A stretch of 64,000 bases of DNA from the NCBI GenBank assembly GCA_032719365.1, contig CM064867.1, positions 67,950,136 to 68,014,135 on the forward strand, in the 5' to 3' direction. This DNA is from Prinsepia uniflora. Lineage: Eukaryota > Streptophyta > Magnoliopsida > Rosales > Rosaceae. The number at the start of each line of letters is the position of its first letter. Positions within the stretch are counted from its first letter, which is position 1. The notes under the pieces are model-generated. The model did no database searches. It was not told the DNA's origin and saw only the letters and a program-made list of their open reading frames with translations. The position numbers and the translations under genes were made by a program. Positions 34,714-46,260 of the stretch are shown here, piece after piece.

Positions 34714-36116
34714 CACCGTGCACGGTGGAGACCCAAACCCGAACGGGTACCCGGTTAGGCCCAAATCTCCCATTTTGTCGATTTTTACATTATGGATAGT
34801 TTTGGTTGATTAGGGAATGTTTGTTAGATTGTTTAGGGTGTATAGAGATGATTTTGAACGGGGGTTGACGGCTGTGAAGCCTGGGGACGGAATCGGAAAA
34901 CAGGGGCCGTGGGGGGTGAATTTTTAGGGATCGATTTAGGGGGTTTTAGGTTGTTTTGTTAATTGGGTTAGATAGGAAACTTGAAAATAGGAATTTAGAA
35001 ATTGGAATGGAAGAAATCGGACCGAAAATGAGGGAGAAGGAGGCCTGGACCGGTTACGCCGGTTCAGTTGCAGGGGTCGGACCGGACCGGCCGGTTCGGA
35101 CCGGTCTGATCGAGGTAGGAGAAGCACTGTTCACAGGCTCGTGGCTCCCACGCGCAGCCACTTCAGGCGGCGCGTGTGGGCGCGTGGGGAAGAATTTGAG
35201 GAAGGTTCCAACATACGAAATCATCTATTCGATGTAACGAACATTTTGGGACTGGTTTCGTGTCGATCGGACACCGTCTCGATATGTTTCGGGACATCGG
35301 AAGGTTTAGGTTCGGGATTAAAAATAGTTAAAAATACGGGAAAATTACGGGGCTTTGGTAGGAGGTTAATTAAGTAGTTAGGAACCTTCTATTACGATTT
35401 GGACAGGTTTGGGAGTCCCGGTGACGGTGATCGGCTCGGGGAGCCGTATGGCACGCAAATCGAGGCGGCAGCTCGGACGGTCTGTGAGTGGACCTTGTTT
35501 TCTAAATTGGTGCATGAATAAATGTTTATTATATGTTTTATTACTTGTTTGATGATGCCATGGGTGCATTTGTATGTGGTTACGTATAAGCACGTATTTC
35601 GAGGTTTCGACCTTATACGGTGCTTATACGGGTCTGTATTCCTTTATTGATTTAAATGAAATGGTTTTGGATTTCTAAATGGATAAACTCGGGTATGAGA
35701 CCCATTTGGTTTTGTCTCGGGCATATGACACTATTTACGACCTTCGGGTCTAAATCGTGGTCGCGACGGGTGCTATGTGCACGGCGATCGACGTTACGAC
35801 GCTCGCCTCCGGTTTGGGATGTGTTCCTTCTGGAGAGGTCACGATGCACGATTCGTTGTCGGGCAGCCTTGGGAGGCTCGACTTCGGAGTGCTGACGGTT
35901 CAGGATAGCGATCGGTGATGAGTGCACCATGATCTTGCGATGGTCGCGTCGGTTGATTCGTTCACGGCGACATACCAGGATTGAGGGCGGTCCTGGATGG
36001 ATGGTTGCACACATCACTATGATCGGAGTCGTGACTGACCCTTGGATATCGGGCACGGTGCCCAGTTGAGTCATATGTTCGGGCACGAGACCCAGTTGTT
36101 TTACACTGATGATTTT

Positions 36117-36326
36117 GGGTCAGGGACCCTAGATGGATTTCCAAGTTCATGAAGGTTTATGGGAACCGGCATGAACCTTTGTCAGGTTATTCTGGTTCTT
36201 GACGGTTTATGGGGACCGGCATGAACCCTGGTTATGTTATTACGGTACATGACGGTTTATGGGAACCGACATGTTACCTGATTATGGACATTATGGATCA
36301 TGACGGTTCAGGGGAACCGGTCATGA
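36117..36326 (+). repeat. Array of long GTTCATG...CATGAAC hairpins in the solo LTR
   Basis: Begins with GGGTC-AGG-GACCC (36117-36129), followed by four units at about 36145, 36193, 36243 and 36296. Each has an outer arm pair like GTTCATG/CATGAAC and an inner pair CGGTT/AACCG around a TATGGG-type loop. In the third unit the outer arms read GGTACATG and CATGTTACC, a paired T/A swap with one extra base. The homologous LTR at 59337 has the cleanest unit at 61911-61942. Confidence 0.8.
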
Positions 36327-36610
36327 ATGTTTATGTTATGTATATATATGTTCATCTACCTTCCTTTACTTCTATTATCTCCTCCGGGGAGGGTCGTTGG
36401 CCTGGGTGGACCCCGGAGTAGTCACGGAGCACCGACTGAGTGGAGTCACCCCCCAGTTGGGTTCCTTACTCTTAGAAAGGCTATGATTACTATTACCTCG
36501 GGTAGGGTCAGTGGTCGGCGGACATTGACCTTGACTTTGAGACGACTCGGATTGAGACCCGGGTAGCACGCGCGTAGCTTTGGATACCGTGACAGGATTG
36601 GTTGTGTGAC

Positions 36611-36640
36611 TTATATATATATATATATATGATATATGAT
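36611..36640. repeat. Short (AT)n microsatellite
   Basis: TATATATA run followed by ATATGATATG in the solo LTR. Confidence 0.8.
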
Positions 36641-37049
36641 ATGTGGTGTGCACAGGTGTGCACTGGATTTGAGCAGTGGCTCGTTTACTTGGTTTCTTTA
36701 TGGTTTGGGGCCGAGTCCCTTATGGATTTGGGCAGTGGCCCGTATGGTCGTTTTCATTGTGGTCCTTTCGACCTTGGTTTATATCTGCTTTGGGCTTAGT
36801 CCCACATATGGTTTGTTTTGGATAAATGGTTTTCGAATGCATGCATGCTTTTTAGTGGAGGGTACAAATGTCTTCGTTAAAATGTTTTTATAAACTTTTG
36901 TTTTGTCCACTCACAGTTTTTAATGTTTTGACTGCCCTTCAGGTTGACATCGGATGTGGACTGTAGCAGAGACCGAGATATCACATACCTCCTCCGGATC
37001 CTGGCGTACTCTGATAGCCCGGGAGGGCAAAGGACGAAAATATCCCTTG

Positions 37050-37068
37050 TCTGACACTTCGTGTCAGA
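37050..37068 (+). repeat. U5 hairpin next to the CGGGAGCAGG box
   Basis: TCTGACAC-TTC-GTGTCAGA, an 8-bp perfect stem with a 3-base loop, followed directly by CGGGAGCAGG about 50 bp before the LTR end. The same hairpin is at 62744-62762. Confidence 0.8.
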
Positions 37069-37122
37069 CGGGAGCAGGGTCATCCCGCACTAATCCTGGG
37101 GGGATTGGGATGGGTCCTGTCA

Positions 37123-37202
37123 TTTGTTCTTTTTTTGCTGTTCTGTTTTTACTGTTCTTTTCTTTCCTCCTTGCTGTTTTTAGCATTGTCCAAAAAAAAA
37201 AA
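37123..37202 (+). other. LINE 3' end and poly(A) tail
   Basis: Begins with the TTTGT target-duplication copy, continues pyrimidine-rich, and ends in GTCC plus 11 A (37192-37202). This is the 3' terminus of the LINE whose coding stops at 26028. Confidence 0.85.
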
Positions 37203-37945
37203 GGATACATATGAGTTTTTGGGTTCCATGTGGTTCAATTGGATGGGTTGTACGTGAGAAATTGATGGGAAAATGGAAGAATTTAGCCAGGTTGGGATTC
37301 GGGTCACGGGTACCTATTTGCAGAAAATTGGGTCAAACTCGTGACCCGATTGTAGGATAAGGGCCAGTACCCGCGTGACTGTAGCTACAGTGTGCATTGG
37401 TCATTTGCCGACACTTTGTTAGCATGTGGGGCGCGTGCGGCAGCTTCTTAGGATATGGTCAACATGAAAAGTTTTTCTTTTTGAATCCATAATCGAATGG
37501 TATAATTTTTGAGACGATTATCTATGATTTCGAGACAGTTTTATTCGTTTAATATAACAAGGTTGTTAGTTTCGTTATACATGGACCTCCTGTGATTCCG
37601 GGAGATTGGTTATTAAATTCTTGATGTGGTGACAATGTTAAAATGAAACCTAATTATAATCAGAACATTAGCTGAAGGCTTGGAAGGAGGCGAAGTGCCA
37701 GATTCCATTGTTTGGTAGAAGTTAATGGGTTGGATGCGAACGGTGACTTCGCGATGATAGATTTTGTTTGGTTCGCATACCGAGATATTAATTATGATAA
37801 AACCAGTGTATATTCCTTGTTTGACAGGTTTTCTATTTTTGTGTATAAAAGTGCTCAGGGTATTTCAAGTACATTGATTATGTTTTTAGATTGGAGTATG
37901 ACCGGACTTTGTTATCAAAGAGTTTCGAGGGAGGTTCTGTCAGAT
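37203..37945 (+). repeat. Old LTR remnant downstream of the LINE
   Basis: Contains ACTGTAGCTACAGTG, then GGGGCGCGTGCGGCAG (about 37380-37445), the module found mid-LTR elsewhere, and later GAGGTTCTGTCA (about 37935-37945), which may be a decayed LTR end. Likely the second half of the LTR at 16217. Beyond it, up to 38849, I see no feature. Confidence 0.5.
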
Positions 37946-38039
37946 TTATTTATTCTCATAAAATTTTACAGAGTTAATAACAGAATTATACGTGACAGAG
38001 TTTTGTAAAGTCATATTGAGTTATATATTATGATTGAGT

Positions 38040-38849
38040 TTTGCAGAAAATGTTATTAAATTATATAATTTGATATATAACTTTTTAAATAAAAATTATA
38101 TTTTAATCCTTATCATAGAAATCTAAAGCGGAGGCAAAATAATTTATAAACTTTGCTAAAGTATAACTTGCACTAAAGTATTTGTCGAACTCTATAAAAT
38201 TCTTCTATATAATGAAATCTACGATATTCATTGATATTTTGAATATACCTAAATTTTTATAAAGTTGTGAAATATCATGATTAAATAAATTTTTAATTTT
38301 TAATAAATTTATAAATCTATATAAAAGTATAGATTGAATACCCTTCAATTTTTACCAATTATTTAAAACTTCTAATATTTCCTCTAAATATTTATAGACA
38401 TATTAAATCCTATGAAAAAATTTAATTGAATACATTATTTTTCTTAAAAAGTTATTATGACAAGAATTAAAATAAAATGTGAGATAATAATACTTCGTGA
38501 TTCGGATAGTATTTACGTTGCACGCAAAAGTTATCCCTTACAAAAACTATACGTCTACAAGTGAAGCAGGAGGTTGGACATGAGACGCCATGCATGAGAT
38601 CATCAGCTTCACTTCGTGAGATGCACGGAGTTGCCACATCGCAATCACAGAAGACAATCGACGGTCCAAAATTGGTCAATTTTCTAAAAAATACGACAAA
38701 ACCCACGTGCCAACGATACCCGTGACCGATAATAATATAGTATTGTAGCATTCTCGCTTCTTTTGTATTGCATGTCCTTTTCTGTAACTTCACTCACTAG
38801 TCATTACTCATTGGTGATGCCGATCTGGTCCTTTCGCAAGTTTTCAATC
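38040..38849. other. AT-rich sequence, no feature seen
   Basis: A minus-strand frame of 108 codons (38467-38793) exists but has no recognised motif or supporting signal; I do not call it a gene. Confidence 0.5.
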
Positions 38850-39545
38850 TTTTTTTTGTTGGTTAAATCAAATTATAATAAAAGGGAGAAAATGCCCCCA
38901 ATCAGAGAGTAACAAGCTGCTTAACACACAACAAAATCACAAAGCAGCAAAATAGCAACTAAAAGGGTTACGATCAAACTTCCTCATATGGATGTTTCAC
39001 CTTTCAATAACAGCAGCAAAATTAGCTACAGTAGGTTTAAAATTAATAGTACATAGCTTTCGATCAATCATAGTCATAATTAAATTAAAAATCGTATTAA
39101 TAGAACGCCACACATTTGAGGAAAACCAAAAATTTACGCTCCTGCCATAGTAAATACACTTAAACCGCTAAGCCAAGCCGCCTAGTAACATGGAAAAGAT
39201 TCCCCCCTCTACTGTGCAGCCGTAGCAAGGACGGAATCCGATAGCCGAAAAACTTTACGCCAAATTTGAGAACCGAAAGAACACCTGAAGAAGATATAAC
39301 CATGGGACTCGACCTGGTAGATACAAAGACAACAAACCAAAGACATTTGGTTAGAAAATAAACCACTAAAGTAGAGAGTCTTCCAATAATAACCAACCAT
39401 AACACGAAATTCGTACGTAAAATGGCACCCACATGCCAAATAATTTGGGCCAAGGACAAACAAGAGTTTCAATCTTTTCTTTGGAAAGACTTTGAAAAAA
39501 AGGTTCAATTCGAAAGCATTTAAATTACCTAAAACTTGTTTCAAT
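38850..39545 (-). pseudogene. Truncated LINE fragment (zf-RVT end), minus strand
   Basis: A T-run at 38850-38857 is the poly(A) of a minus-strand LINE. Reading from 39545, two overlapping frames together give the zinc-binding reverse transcriptase block: FVLWLVIIGRLSTLV in one and CCLCIYQVESHGYIFFRCSFGSQIWRK in the other. Everything upstream (endonuclease, RT) is missing, so this is a 5'-truncated insertion, as is usual for LINEs. Confidence 0.75.
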
Positions 39546-40802
39546 AGGCTAGCTCAGCTATTCTATAATAATTGCGGCCGAAATAAGAACAGTGCTTATA
39601 TATAGTGAACTGGACAAATTTGCATCTTATTTGCTCAAACGGGACCAAAAAAAAAAAATAGTTTCTAATTAAATTAATTGCCTACGATAAAAAAAAATTC
39701 TTTTTAATAAAAATAGTCATTTTAAAAATTTGTTTTGTATTATAATGCCATAATATGATATTTCAATAAAACAGAAGTGTTAATTAAGTGAAGCAATAAT
39801 AGGGAAAAATAATTTTTTTAGTCACACTATATAAAATAATATTACTATCTAACCGTTTATTTGTAAATGTTCGGTAAAATATTATTTTAACTGTTAATAA
39901 ATTGGAAGCTAAAATGAAATGAAAATTCTTTTGAAAAAAATTCCGATAATATTCGTGATTACAAAACTTGGCACAGTCCTCCAATAATAGGCGGAGTTGA
40001 CTGGAGACTTTGAGTCTTTGAGAGTGTGTGGTAGATAGTCTGCACGGACGCACAGTTTGAAGACGTGGAACGCACGTTTTTCAATTCGAGTGGAAATGAA
40101 TCACATTTCCACGTTTGGCTTTGACTCTGTATAAAAGTTATTTTATCTCCACCTTTATTTCTTTTCTTTTCTTATTTTATTTTCTCAGCAATTAAATTTT
40201 GGTTTTACCTTTAGATTACTGTTGGCACAAATCAATGCACGTTGGTTAAATGTAGAAGCAACCAATATAGTAGACATCATTACTAACGTGGAGCATGCAG
40301 CTTTTTTTTCTTCTTCTTCAAATGAATGATATTTTCATCCCCTTTTTCAAGGCACTCTTTTATTTGTTTGATTTATTAAATTATCTTTATTGATATAGGA
40401 CAAATTATAATTTAAATAATTTAATTTTAAATCAGATTTTTAGTATCATTTATATATAAAAAAATTAAATTGGTGATTATTTTAGTTATATATATTAACT
40501 AAATGAACATTTTATCATAAGAATTTAAATTGTAATTAATACCGTTAATTTATTTGATATATATATATATATAAATAATTAACTGTTGGTGAATCCTATT
40601 GTTTCCCCAAATCTATGCTCTTACCCACATCTCAATTTTCATCCACAAAATCTCAAGTCTCTCCTCCGTCCTTATCAGTTGCTCTCTGTTACGACCCGCT
40701 TTGGATTCCCTACCACCGGATTCTAGCCCTCGACCCATCGGTCCGTCTCTGATTTCATTCGGGTGGCAGCAGTCATTAGTTACTTTTTAAGTGCATCATG
40801 CA
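39546..40802. other. AT-rich sequence, no gene seen
   Basis: Includes an A-run near 39648-39657, a pyrimidine-rich stretch near 40145-40190 and a short (AT)n near 40557-40573. No coding frame or RNA gene is supportable. Confidence 0.5.
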
Positions 40803-42510
40803 TGTAACGACCTGAACATTTAGAGAAGGAAATTTTGATAATCTAAAAAAGGAATTGACTATTTTGCCCTTGAAGATTAAAAATTGATTTTTTTCTCCGA
40901 GTACTTTTTGTACTTTTGATGTGGATCGTTATATAGGTCTTAGAGTTCTGAGTCCGTAAACGAGTGGCATGTCGGAATCAAAGCTCAAGAGAAATGTTAC
41001 GAGTCTAAAATACCTAAGGGTATTTTGGTAATTTGACCAACAAGGGCATTTTAGTCTTTTTAGTTGAAGGGATAAGTCAGCAAAGGTATTTACATGAGAT
41101 GGTGACAAGTGTCACCATCATGTGTTGATTAGTGTCACCAGCCTTTGTGTCGTGTGTGTATGTGCGTGTTGTACTGCAACCCAAAACCAAAAAGAAAACT
41201 CAAGCTTTCGATCAACCAAACTTGAGAAACAATGGAGAGGAAAGAAAGTAAAAACATGATAGAAAAGAAAGAGAGAAGGAGAGGAAGAAAAATTGGGCAA
41301 AGAGAAGGAAGACATCCATACGTGGGAACCCCAAATATAACTCGTACCCTTTTGAAATTGATTTTCAGTTTTGAATGCTGAAAGTTCAAATTCAAGTTCC
41401 TAAACGTGATTCCTAGAACTAGGCGATCATTCCCAACTCAATTTCGATAGGTTTGGATGATGGGTATGCTGGAATCTGAAGGCCGGAATCGGTCAAAATT
41501 TGAAGGTAAGCTCATTGATCTCTATGCTGTTTTGATTGAGTTTGAGATCATAGAACTGTTTATGACATCGATTAGGTCCAAATTGTGTTTTAAAATGTGA
41601 GAACTAGACAAAAATGCAGGTTTTTGGACGGATTGGGTTATTCAGGTCAGATCCTAACGCAGACCCATCAGTCGACTAGCAAGAGGTTGAGGATAACTAG
41701 GCGCGTTGAGCGTGGCGCGTGAAGGAGCGACGCCCAGTCGTCCACTGGCACATGTCGGCATGTGGCAGTGTTCCTGCAATCATGGCCAGCACAAATTTTA
41801 TGTTATTCGATATAACGAACATTTTAGCGCTTGTTTCGAGTCGATCAGACATCGTCTAGGGGTAATTTTATGTGTCAAACGTGTTTTGTTTAGATTATTA
41901 ATACATATTTTATCCCAAAAATTAGAGGACTTTAATGTGAGATTATTATGGACATTAGTGACCCTTGGTTATAATTTTTGGCAGAACAGGCAACTCCCAG
42001 AATTTCAGAGAAACACACAACTCAAGATTGAGCTACTTGGACAGTCTGTGAGTGGACATTTGTTTTATAATGGTGATGCATTTATATTTATTTTTTAAAA
42101 TTTTTTATTGCATGATTTGATTGCAATGGGTTAAAAAAATAATTTGAATGTTTATATGACGATTTTCCAGATTTATTGATTGATTGATTTCTAGACACAG
42201 ATTTTACAATTATTTTGTGAAAACAATGTTTTAGGCTCATGCCCTATTTGGAAATGTTTTGACTTGGTTTTGAGTCATGGATTTGTATCAAAGCAAGTTT
42301 TCCTACTTTTATTACTGTTTCCATGGTTAACCATCCTCATGAGATGTTGTTCCTTCCATACGTTAGTTTCGGATCCTGGAGGGCTCACATTATGACATTG
42401 CCTGGACGCCAGTTTGAAGACTCGAGTTCCTAGGGATGTCATGGTTTAGTATTGCTTAGACGTCAAAAATGTCCATGATTACTCCCAAGAGGTTGTTTGT
42501 TCCCTAGGAT
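40803..42510 (+). repeat. 5' part of a gypsy LTR, cut by the next insertion
   Basis: Starts TGTAACGACCTGAACATT and carries the LTR order seen elsewhere: ATTTTGCCCTTG, GTCCGTAAACGAGTGGCATG, TTTTGGTAATTT, GGTGACAAGTGTCACC, GGCGCGTGAAGG and GTGAGTGGAC (about 42054). It stops at 42510, where another LTR begins with TGTAAGGACCC. Its remainder is not identified in the window. Confidence 0.75.
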
Positions 42511-43441
42511 TGTAAGGACCCGTACTTAAGGTTAATGACGGATTATTAAGGATTAAGTAAGGACTAATCGGGATTAACTGAGGATTATCGGACGATCTGG
42601 GGTAAAATGATGATTTTACCCTTGGGAAGGGTAAAAAATTGACTTTTAACATGGGAGGTCCAATGCACGTGGACCGATGACCGTTACATAGATTAAGACG
42701 ATACGAGTCTGTAGACAGGCGACACGTCGAAATCAGACATCGTACGAGAAAGTTACGGGTCACGGTAGGTTCTGCCAATTATTCATGACTGTACGGGTTT
42801 CAAAATGGTTATTTTTTAGTGGGACCCAAATATCTGATTTTAGACCATAGGATGAGTTATACTTGTCACCCACCCTATGGCCCATTTCCATACATACATG
42901 CATATTATCATCTTCCTGCATTCACCTTCATTTTCTCCATTTTCCTTCCCAAACTGTGCCCACCCCCACCACCATCATCTTCATCCTTCCTTGAGACCAT
43001 AGAAAGACAAAGAAGATGAGAGAGAGACTGGGAGACGACCAAGGACGACGAAGCTACCGCGGGGATGGCCGGAAACTGCGAAAATGAAGGTAAACCGTGG
43101 GCTTGGATTTTTGGTTTTTTTTTTGGACTAGGGATTGATTCTAAGCCCATATTCATGTTCTTTGAGCTCTTATGAGCTTGTAGGTGCAAGAATGGAAGGT
43201 TTTGGACGACGGGAGTGGTCGGAACATCGATTAGAAGTTTGGCTGAAACTTTGGGAGGCCATATCTTCAAAACCAGGTACTTTCTCATAATTCTAGGTTC
43301 AAATTTGGATTCTTAGGCTCGAGTAGCATGATTTCCATATATAGAACGTAGGATTTGGTTGAGAAATGAGAGAGTTAAGAAGGTTGGAAAATTGGACAAA
43401 AATGTAGTTTGGTGACGCCGGTCGTCTTCTCTGGCGAGCCG

Positions 43442-43537
43442 TTGACCGGCTGATGTCAACGTTGATTGTGTTGACGTCAGTGTTGACTTTGCTGACGTTA
43501 GCGTTGACTTTGACTTTGTGGTTGACCAAATTTTGAC
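43442..43537 (+). promoter_or_regulatory. Cluster of TTGAC (W-box core) motifs
   Basis: TTGAC begins at 43442, 43471, 43483, 43504, 43510, 43522 and 43533, plus one inverted copy at 43455-43459; most continue as TTGACT or TTGACC. TTGAC(C/T) is the known core bound by WRKY factors. Function here is inferred. Confidence 0.6.
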
Positions 43538-44074
43538 CCGTACGTGAGCGAGCGTGGGCATGGGTTTCGAGGTGAAACCGGTTATGTTCGAAAGGTTTTG
43601 AAGATCTGAATCCAATGGTGATGGTTTCAGGTTGATCAGAGATTGTTTGATAGGTAAAATGGAGGTTTTCTCCTTGGGAGCGTGTTCGGGACACGTTGGC
43701 CGATCCTGGATGTGTGAGGGTTTATGATCAAGACTTGTATCGATGGTTAGTGACCTTTGAGTATGATTTGGACAGGTCCAGATGTCCCAGAGAGTATGGA
43801 TTAGTTCCAGAGTGGCTTATAGCGCGAGATTCGGAGCGTGCATCACAAACGGTCTGTGAGTGGACTTTATTTTATGAAATGATACATTCATAAATATTTT
43901 ATATGTTTTATGAACATGATTTTAGATGCCTTGAGTACGTATGATTATATTGTTGATTTGACAGACATTTTCATAGAAAATGCAATATTACACGTAGTTC
44001 GAGATTTCTATTTTTAGATGATATTTGTGCTTAGGCCGAGCATTCTACGTGCATGGGTTTTATGTGATTTTGAT

Positions 44075-44545
44075 GGTTTCACGGAGAGACGTGAAACCAA
44101 GGATTGAGTATCGGTTTTGAATGATTTCACGGAGATGCGTGAAATCGGTACTCGAGCATGAGTCCCATTTAGATATGGACTTTGACTTGGATGATAGTCA
44201 AACATGTTTTGGAAAAATGATTTGAATAACGAAATGGTTTTCGGATTTAGAAATATCTTTCGGGCGTATTACCCAGTTGATTTGTGGTTTGACTTGAGAT
44301 ATATCGGGATGTGACATAGTTATGATTCGGGCATGAGATTCAGTTGTGGATTTGATAGGATTCGAGGAATCCTAGGTTTATGAAAGATATTTTGGGCATG
44401 AGACTCAGTTTTGAATTTGAGAGGATTCAAGAAATCCTAGGTTATGAAGTGTTGATAGACACTGTTTTCGGGCTTGTGGCCCATTTGATGATATTTCGGG
44501 CTTGTGCCCCTGTTGATGATGATATGATTTTGAGTTTAAAGACTC
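44075..44545 (+). repeat. Hairpin array with 9-bp stems and compensatory changes
   Basis: GGTTTCACG-GAGAGA-CGTGAAACC (44075-44098) and GATTTCACG-GAGATG-CGTGAAATC (44123-44146) are perfect 9-bp stems differing by a paired G-C to A-T change. Further on are GGATTC-GAG-GAATCC (44358-44372), a variant with AAG loop near 44425, GGGCT-TGT-GGCCC (44470-44482) and GAGTTTAAAGACTC (44532-44545). Confidence 0.85.
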
Positions 44546-45344
44546 GAATTTGATTAGAGGGCCTCCAGTTGTGAATATGTTTCCCCGGAGAGCACTCTAG
44601 AGATGATGCTCGCCTCTGAGGTCAAAGAGGTCACCATGCGCTTGCTGTCGAGCAGCCGAGAGAGGCGACAACCAAGGGAGGCTCGACTCAAGAGTGCGGT
44701 ATATGAGATCGATCGCTGATACGTTCACGAAGATCTGGAGATTGTCGGCCGGTGATGTGTTCATGGCGACATGCTTAGGATTAGAGCAGTCCTTGAGCTT
44801 ATGGGCACGCGTTGCTGGGATTAGAATTGTGACTGATGATACTGATGATGATGGATTGAGATCCCACATGGTTTTATAACTGGACCAAGGTCCCACGTGT
44901 TTTATCTTTGGGCTGAGACCCTATGTGATTTGGTTTCGAGCTGAGACCATACTGTGGAAATAGCTTCGATTGAGAAGCATTTTTTTACTGTGTTTTGATT
45001 TGAAAAGCAATACGTCTTACATTTGATAAAGTATTTGAAATACTTTTTTCTGATGCATGCATGCATGCTTTTACATGAAGGTTATAAATGTATTTTTTTT
45101 TAAATCATTTTTATAACTGATTGTTTTTGTCCACTCACATTTTTTATGTTTTTGATACCCTTCAGGTTGATCGCAGATGCGGGCTATAATTGAGATCGAG
45201 ACATCACATGCCGCCACAAATCCTTGCGTACTCTAGATAACCTTGAGCGGGTTAATGTGTTATCCCTTTTCTGGCACGTGGTGTCAAACGGGAGCAAGTA
45301 CATCCCACGAGAATCCAGAGGAATTGAGATGGGTCTTGTCAAAG

Positions 45345-45356
45345 TGGTATCAGAGC
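45345..45356 (+). other. Primer binding site (initiator tRNA-Met)
   Basis: TGGTATCAGAGC three bases after the LTR. Confidence 0.92.
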
Positions 45357-46260
45357 ACTAGGTTTCTCTTGTGATGTTGCGCATGTGCCGGATGTGATGT
45401 CTCTACGGTGAGAACAACCCGTCATCAACCTGATAGTGATGGTATGAATAGGAAAATGACGCGAGAAGGAACCCTGGACGGATTATAGTTGGCACTAGAT
45501 GTCATGTTTTTGTGAGGTTTGACTCGAGTTGAGCCGAGTAGACCCCAAGGAGGGCCGAGTTTCTTGTGGGCCCAACGGCTGAGAGCCGTAGAGTTATGTG
45601 TGGTTGAGATCCTCAAATGATAGCTACTGGTTGGTTGGATACCAATTGCCCCAGCAAGACGACTTTCGGAGACGAAATCAATCAATGTGTTAGGGTAGAT
45701 GTGATGCAGTGAGCAACCGAGATCGTGGAATGTCCCAGATTGAGATTAGTTGGACAAGTTACCAGGAGAGAGTGGTACTTGTGGATAGGATCACGAGGTG
45801 ACCGATCATATGATTATACGCGGATGGTACAAACATTGGGTTGTGCTCAGGACTCACACAACGTTGGGTACCGATATCAATGATAAAGTGAGATGGTATA
45901 GACCCAGCCATACGAGGTTTGTGGTAGACATGGCTATCGATGAACGTAGATGAGTCTTATTGACCTTGATATGCTCAGGGCTCAGTGATGATTATGACGA
46001 TGACGATGAGAAGTCGTCAGTCGTGTCGGGTACCGAGAGGTGAGGTTACTGCAGTTGATGTAGAGGAAACGATGATAGAGACGATGATGGACATGTGGAT
46101 AAAAGACGACGTGCATAGTGGTGATTGTGTTGAGATGCCACATCATCTCCATTAGGATGAGTGAGACGAGTTGGATAACCATACGATCTGTGTGTATCCG
46201 AACCCCATCGAATACTTACTCTAGTAGTGATAACACATCTCAACCTTAGGGTTCCACTCG
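45357..46260 (+). mobile_element. Non-coding internal region of the plus-strand element (LARD-like)
   Basis: Follows the primer site but has no MPPRR-type gag start and no frame above noise. The first 70 bases are homologous to the reverse strand of 48300-48390 (GGATGTGATGTCTCTACG, then CATCAACCTGA). Later phrases such as GGCCGAGTTTCT and GAGATTAGTTGGA also have inverted partners in 47700-48000. The right boundary is approximate. Confidence 0.6.

Larger units (their letters stand above)
26143..37122 (+). mobile_element. Solo LTR in the LINE 3' end, itself split by a gag-only element
   Basis: Starts TGTAACGACCCGTCCC and ends GGGTCCTGTCA, with perfect target duplication TTTGT (26138-26142 and 37123-37127). 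Removing the nested element (26892-34713 plus one CACCG) leaves about 3.15 kb, the size of its relative at 17873-21046. The first part (26143-26891) carries two U3 boxes 172 bp apart (TAGACAGG at 26349 and 26521). The second part (34719-37122) has CACGCGCAGCCACTT (about 35149), GTGAGTGGAC (35484-35493), a hairpin array (36117-36326), GTCCACTCAC (36905-36914) and the U5 hairpin (37050-37068). Confidence 0.92.
16600..37202 (+). mobile_element. L1-type LINE split by three nested LTR insertions
   Basis: Recognisable pieces in order: endonuclease (16867-17872), RT N-terminal region (21047-21725), RT core (23610-24825), zf-RVT and RNase H (24826-26028), 3' untranslated region (26029-26142 and 37123-37191) and an 11-base poly(A) (37192-37202). 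The interruptions are a solo LTR, a gag-only element and a second solo LTR, each at a junction with a target duplication, so the reading order is secure. The 5' limit is uncertain: coding similarity starts at 16867, and 16600-16866 may hold a remnant of the first LINE protein or be LTR sequence. I found no convincing LINE target duplication. Confidence 0.88.
42511..45341 (+). repeat. 5' LTR (2.83 kb) of a non-coding gypsy element, plus strand
   Basis: Starts TGTAAGGACCCGTAC and ends GGGTCTTGTCA, followed by a primer site. Contains the TAGACAGGCGACACG box (about 42712), a WRKY-type site cluster (43442-43537), GTGAGTGGAC (43856-43865), a hairpin array (44075-44545), GTCCACTCAC (45129-45138) and the U5 box GGTGTCAAACGGGAGCA. 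Confidence 0.88.

Noticed and set aside
34956..35377. Overlapping plus-strand frames of 93 and 78 codons
   Set aside because: They lie in the middle of a solo LTR whose relatives do not conserve the frames.
37712..38008. Plus-strand 98-codon frame
   Set aside because: Within or next to a decayed LTR remnant; no recognised domain.
38467..38793. Minus-strand 108-codon frame with a Cys-rich end
   Set aside because: No recognised motif, AT-rich surroundings, and no gene context; could not be supported.
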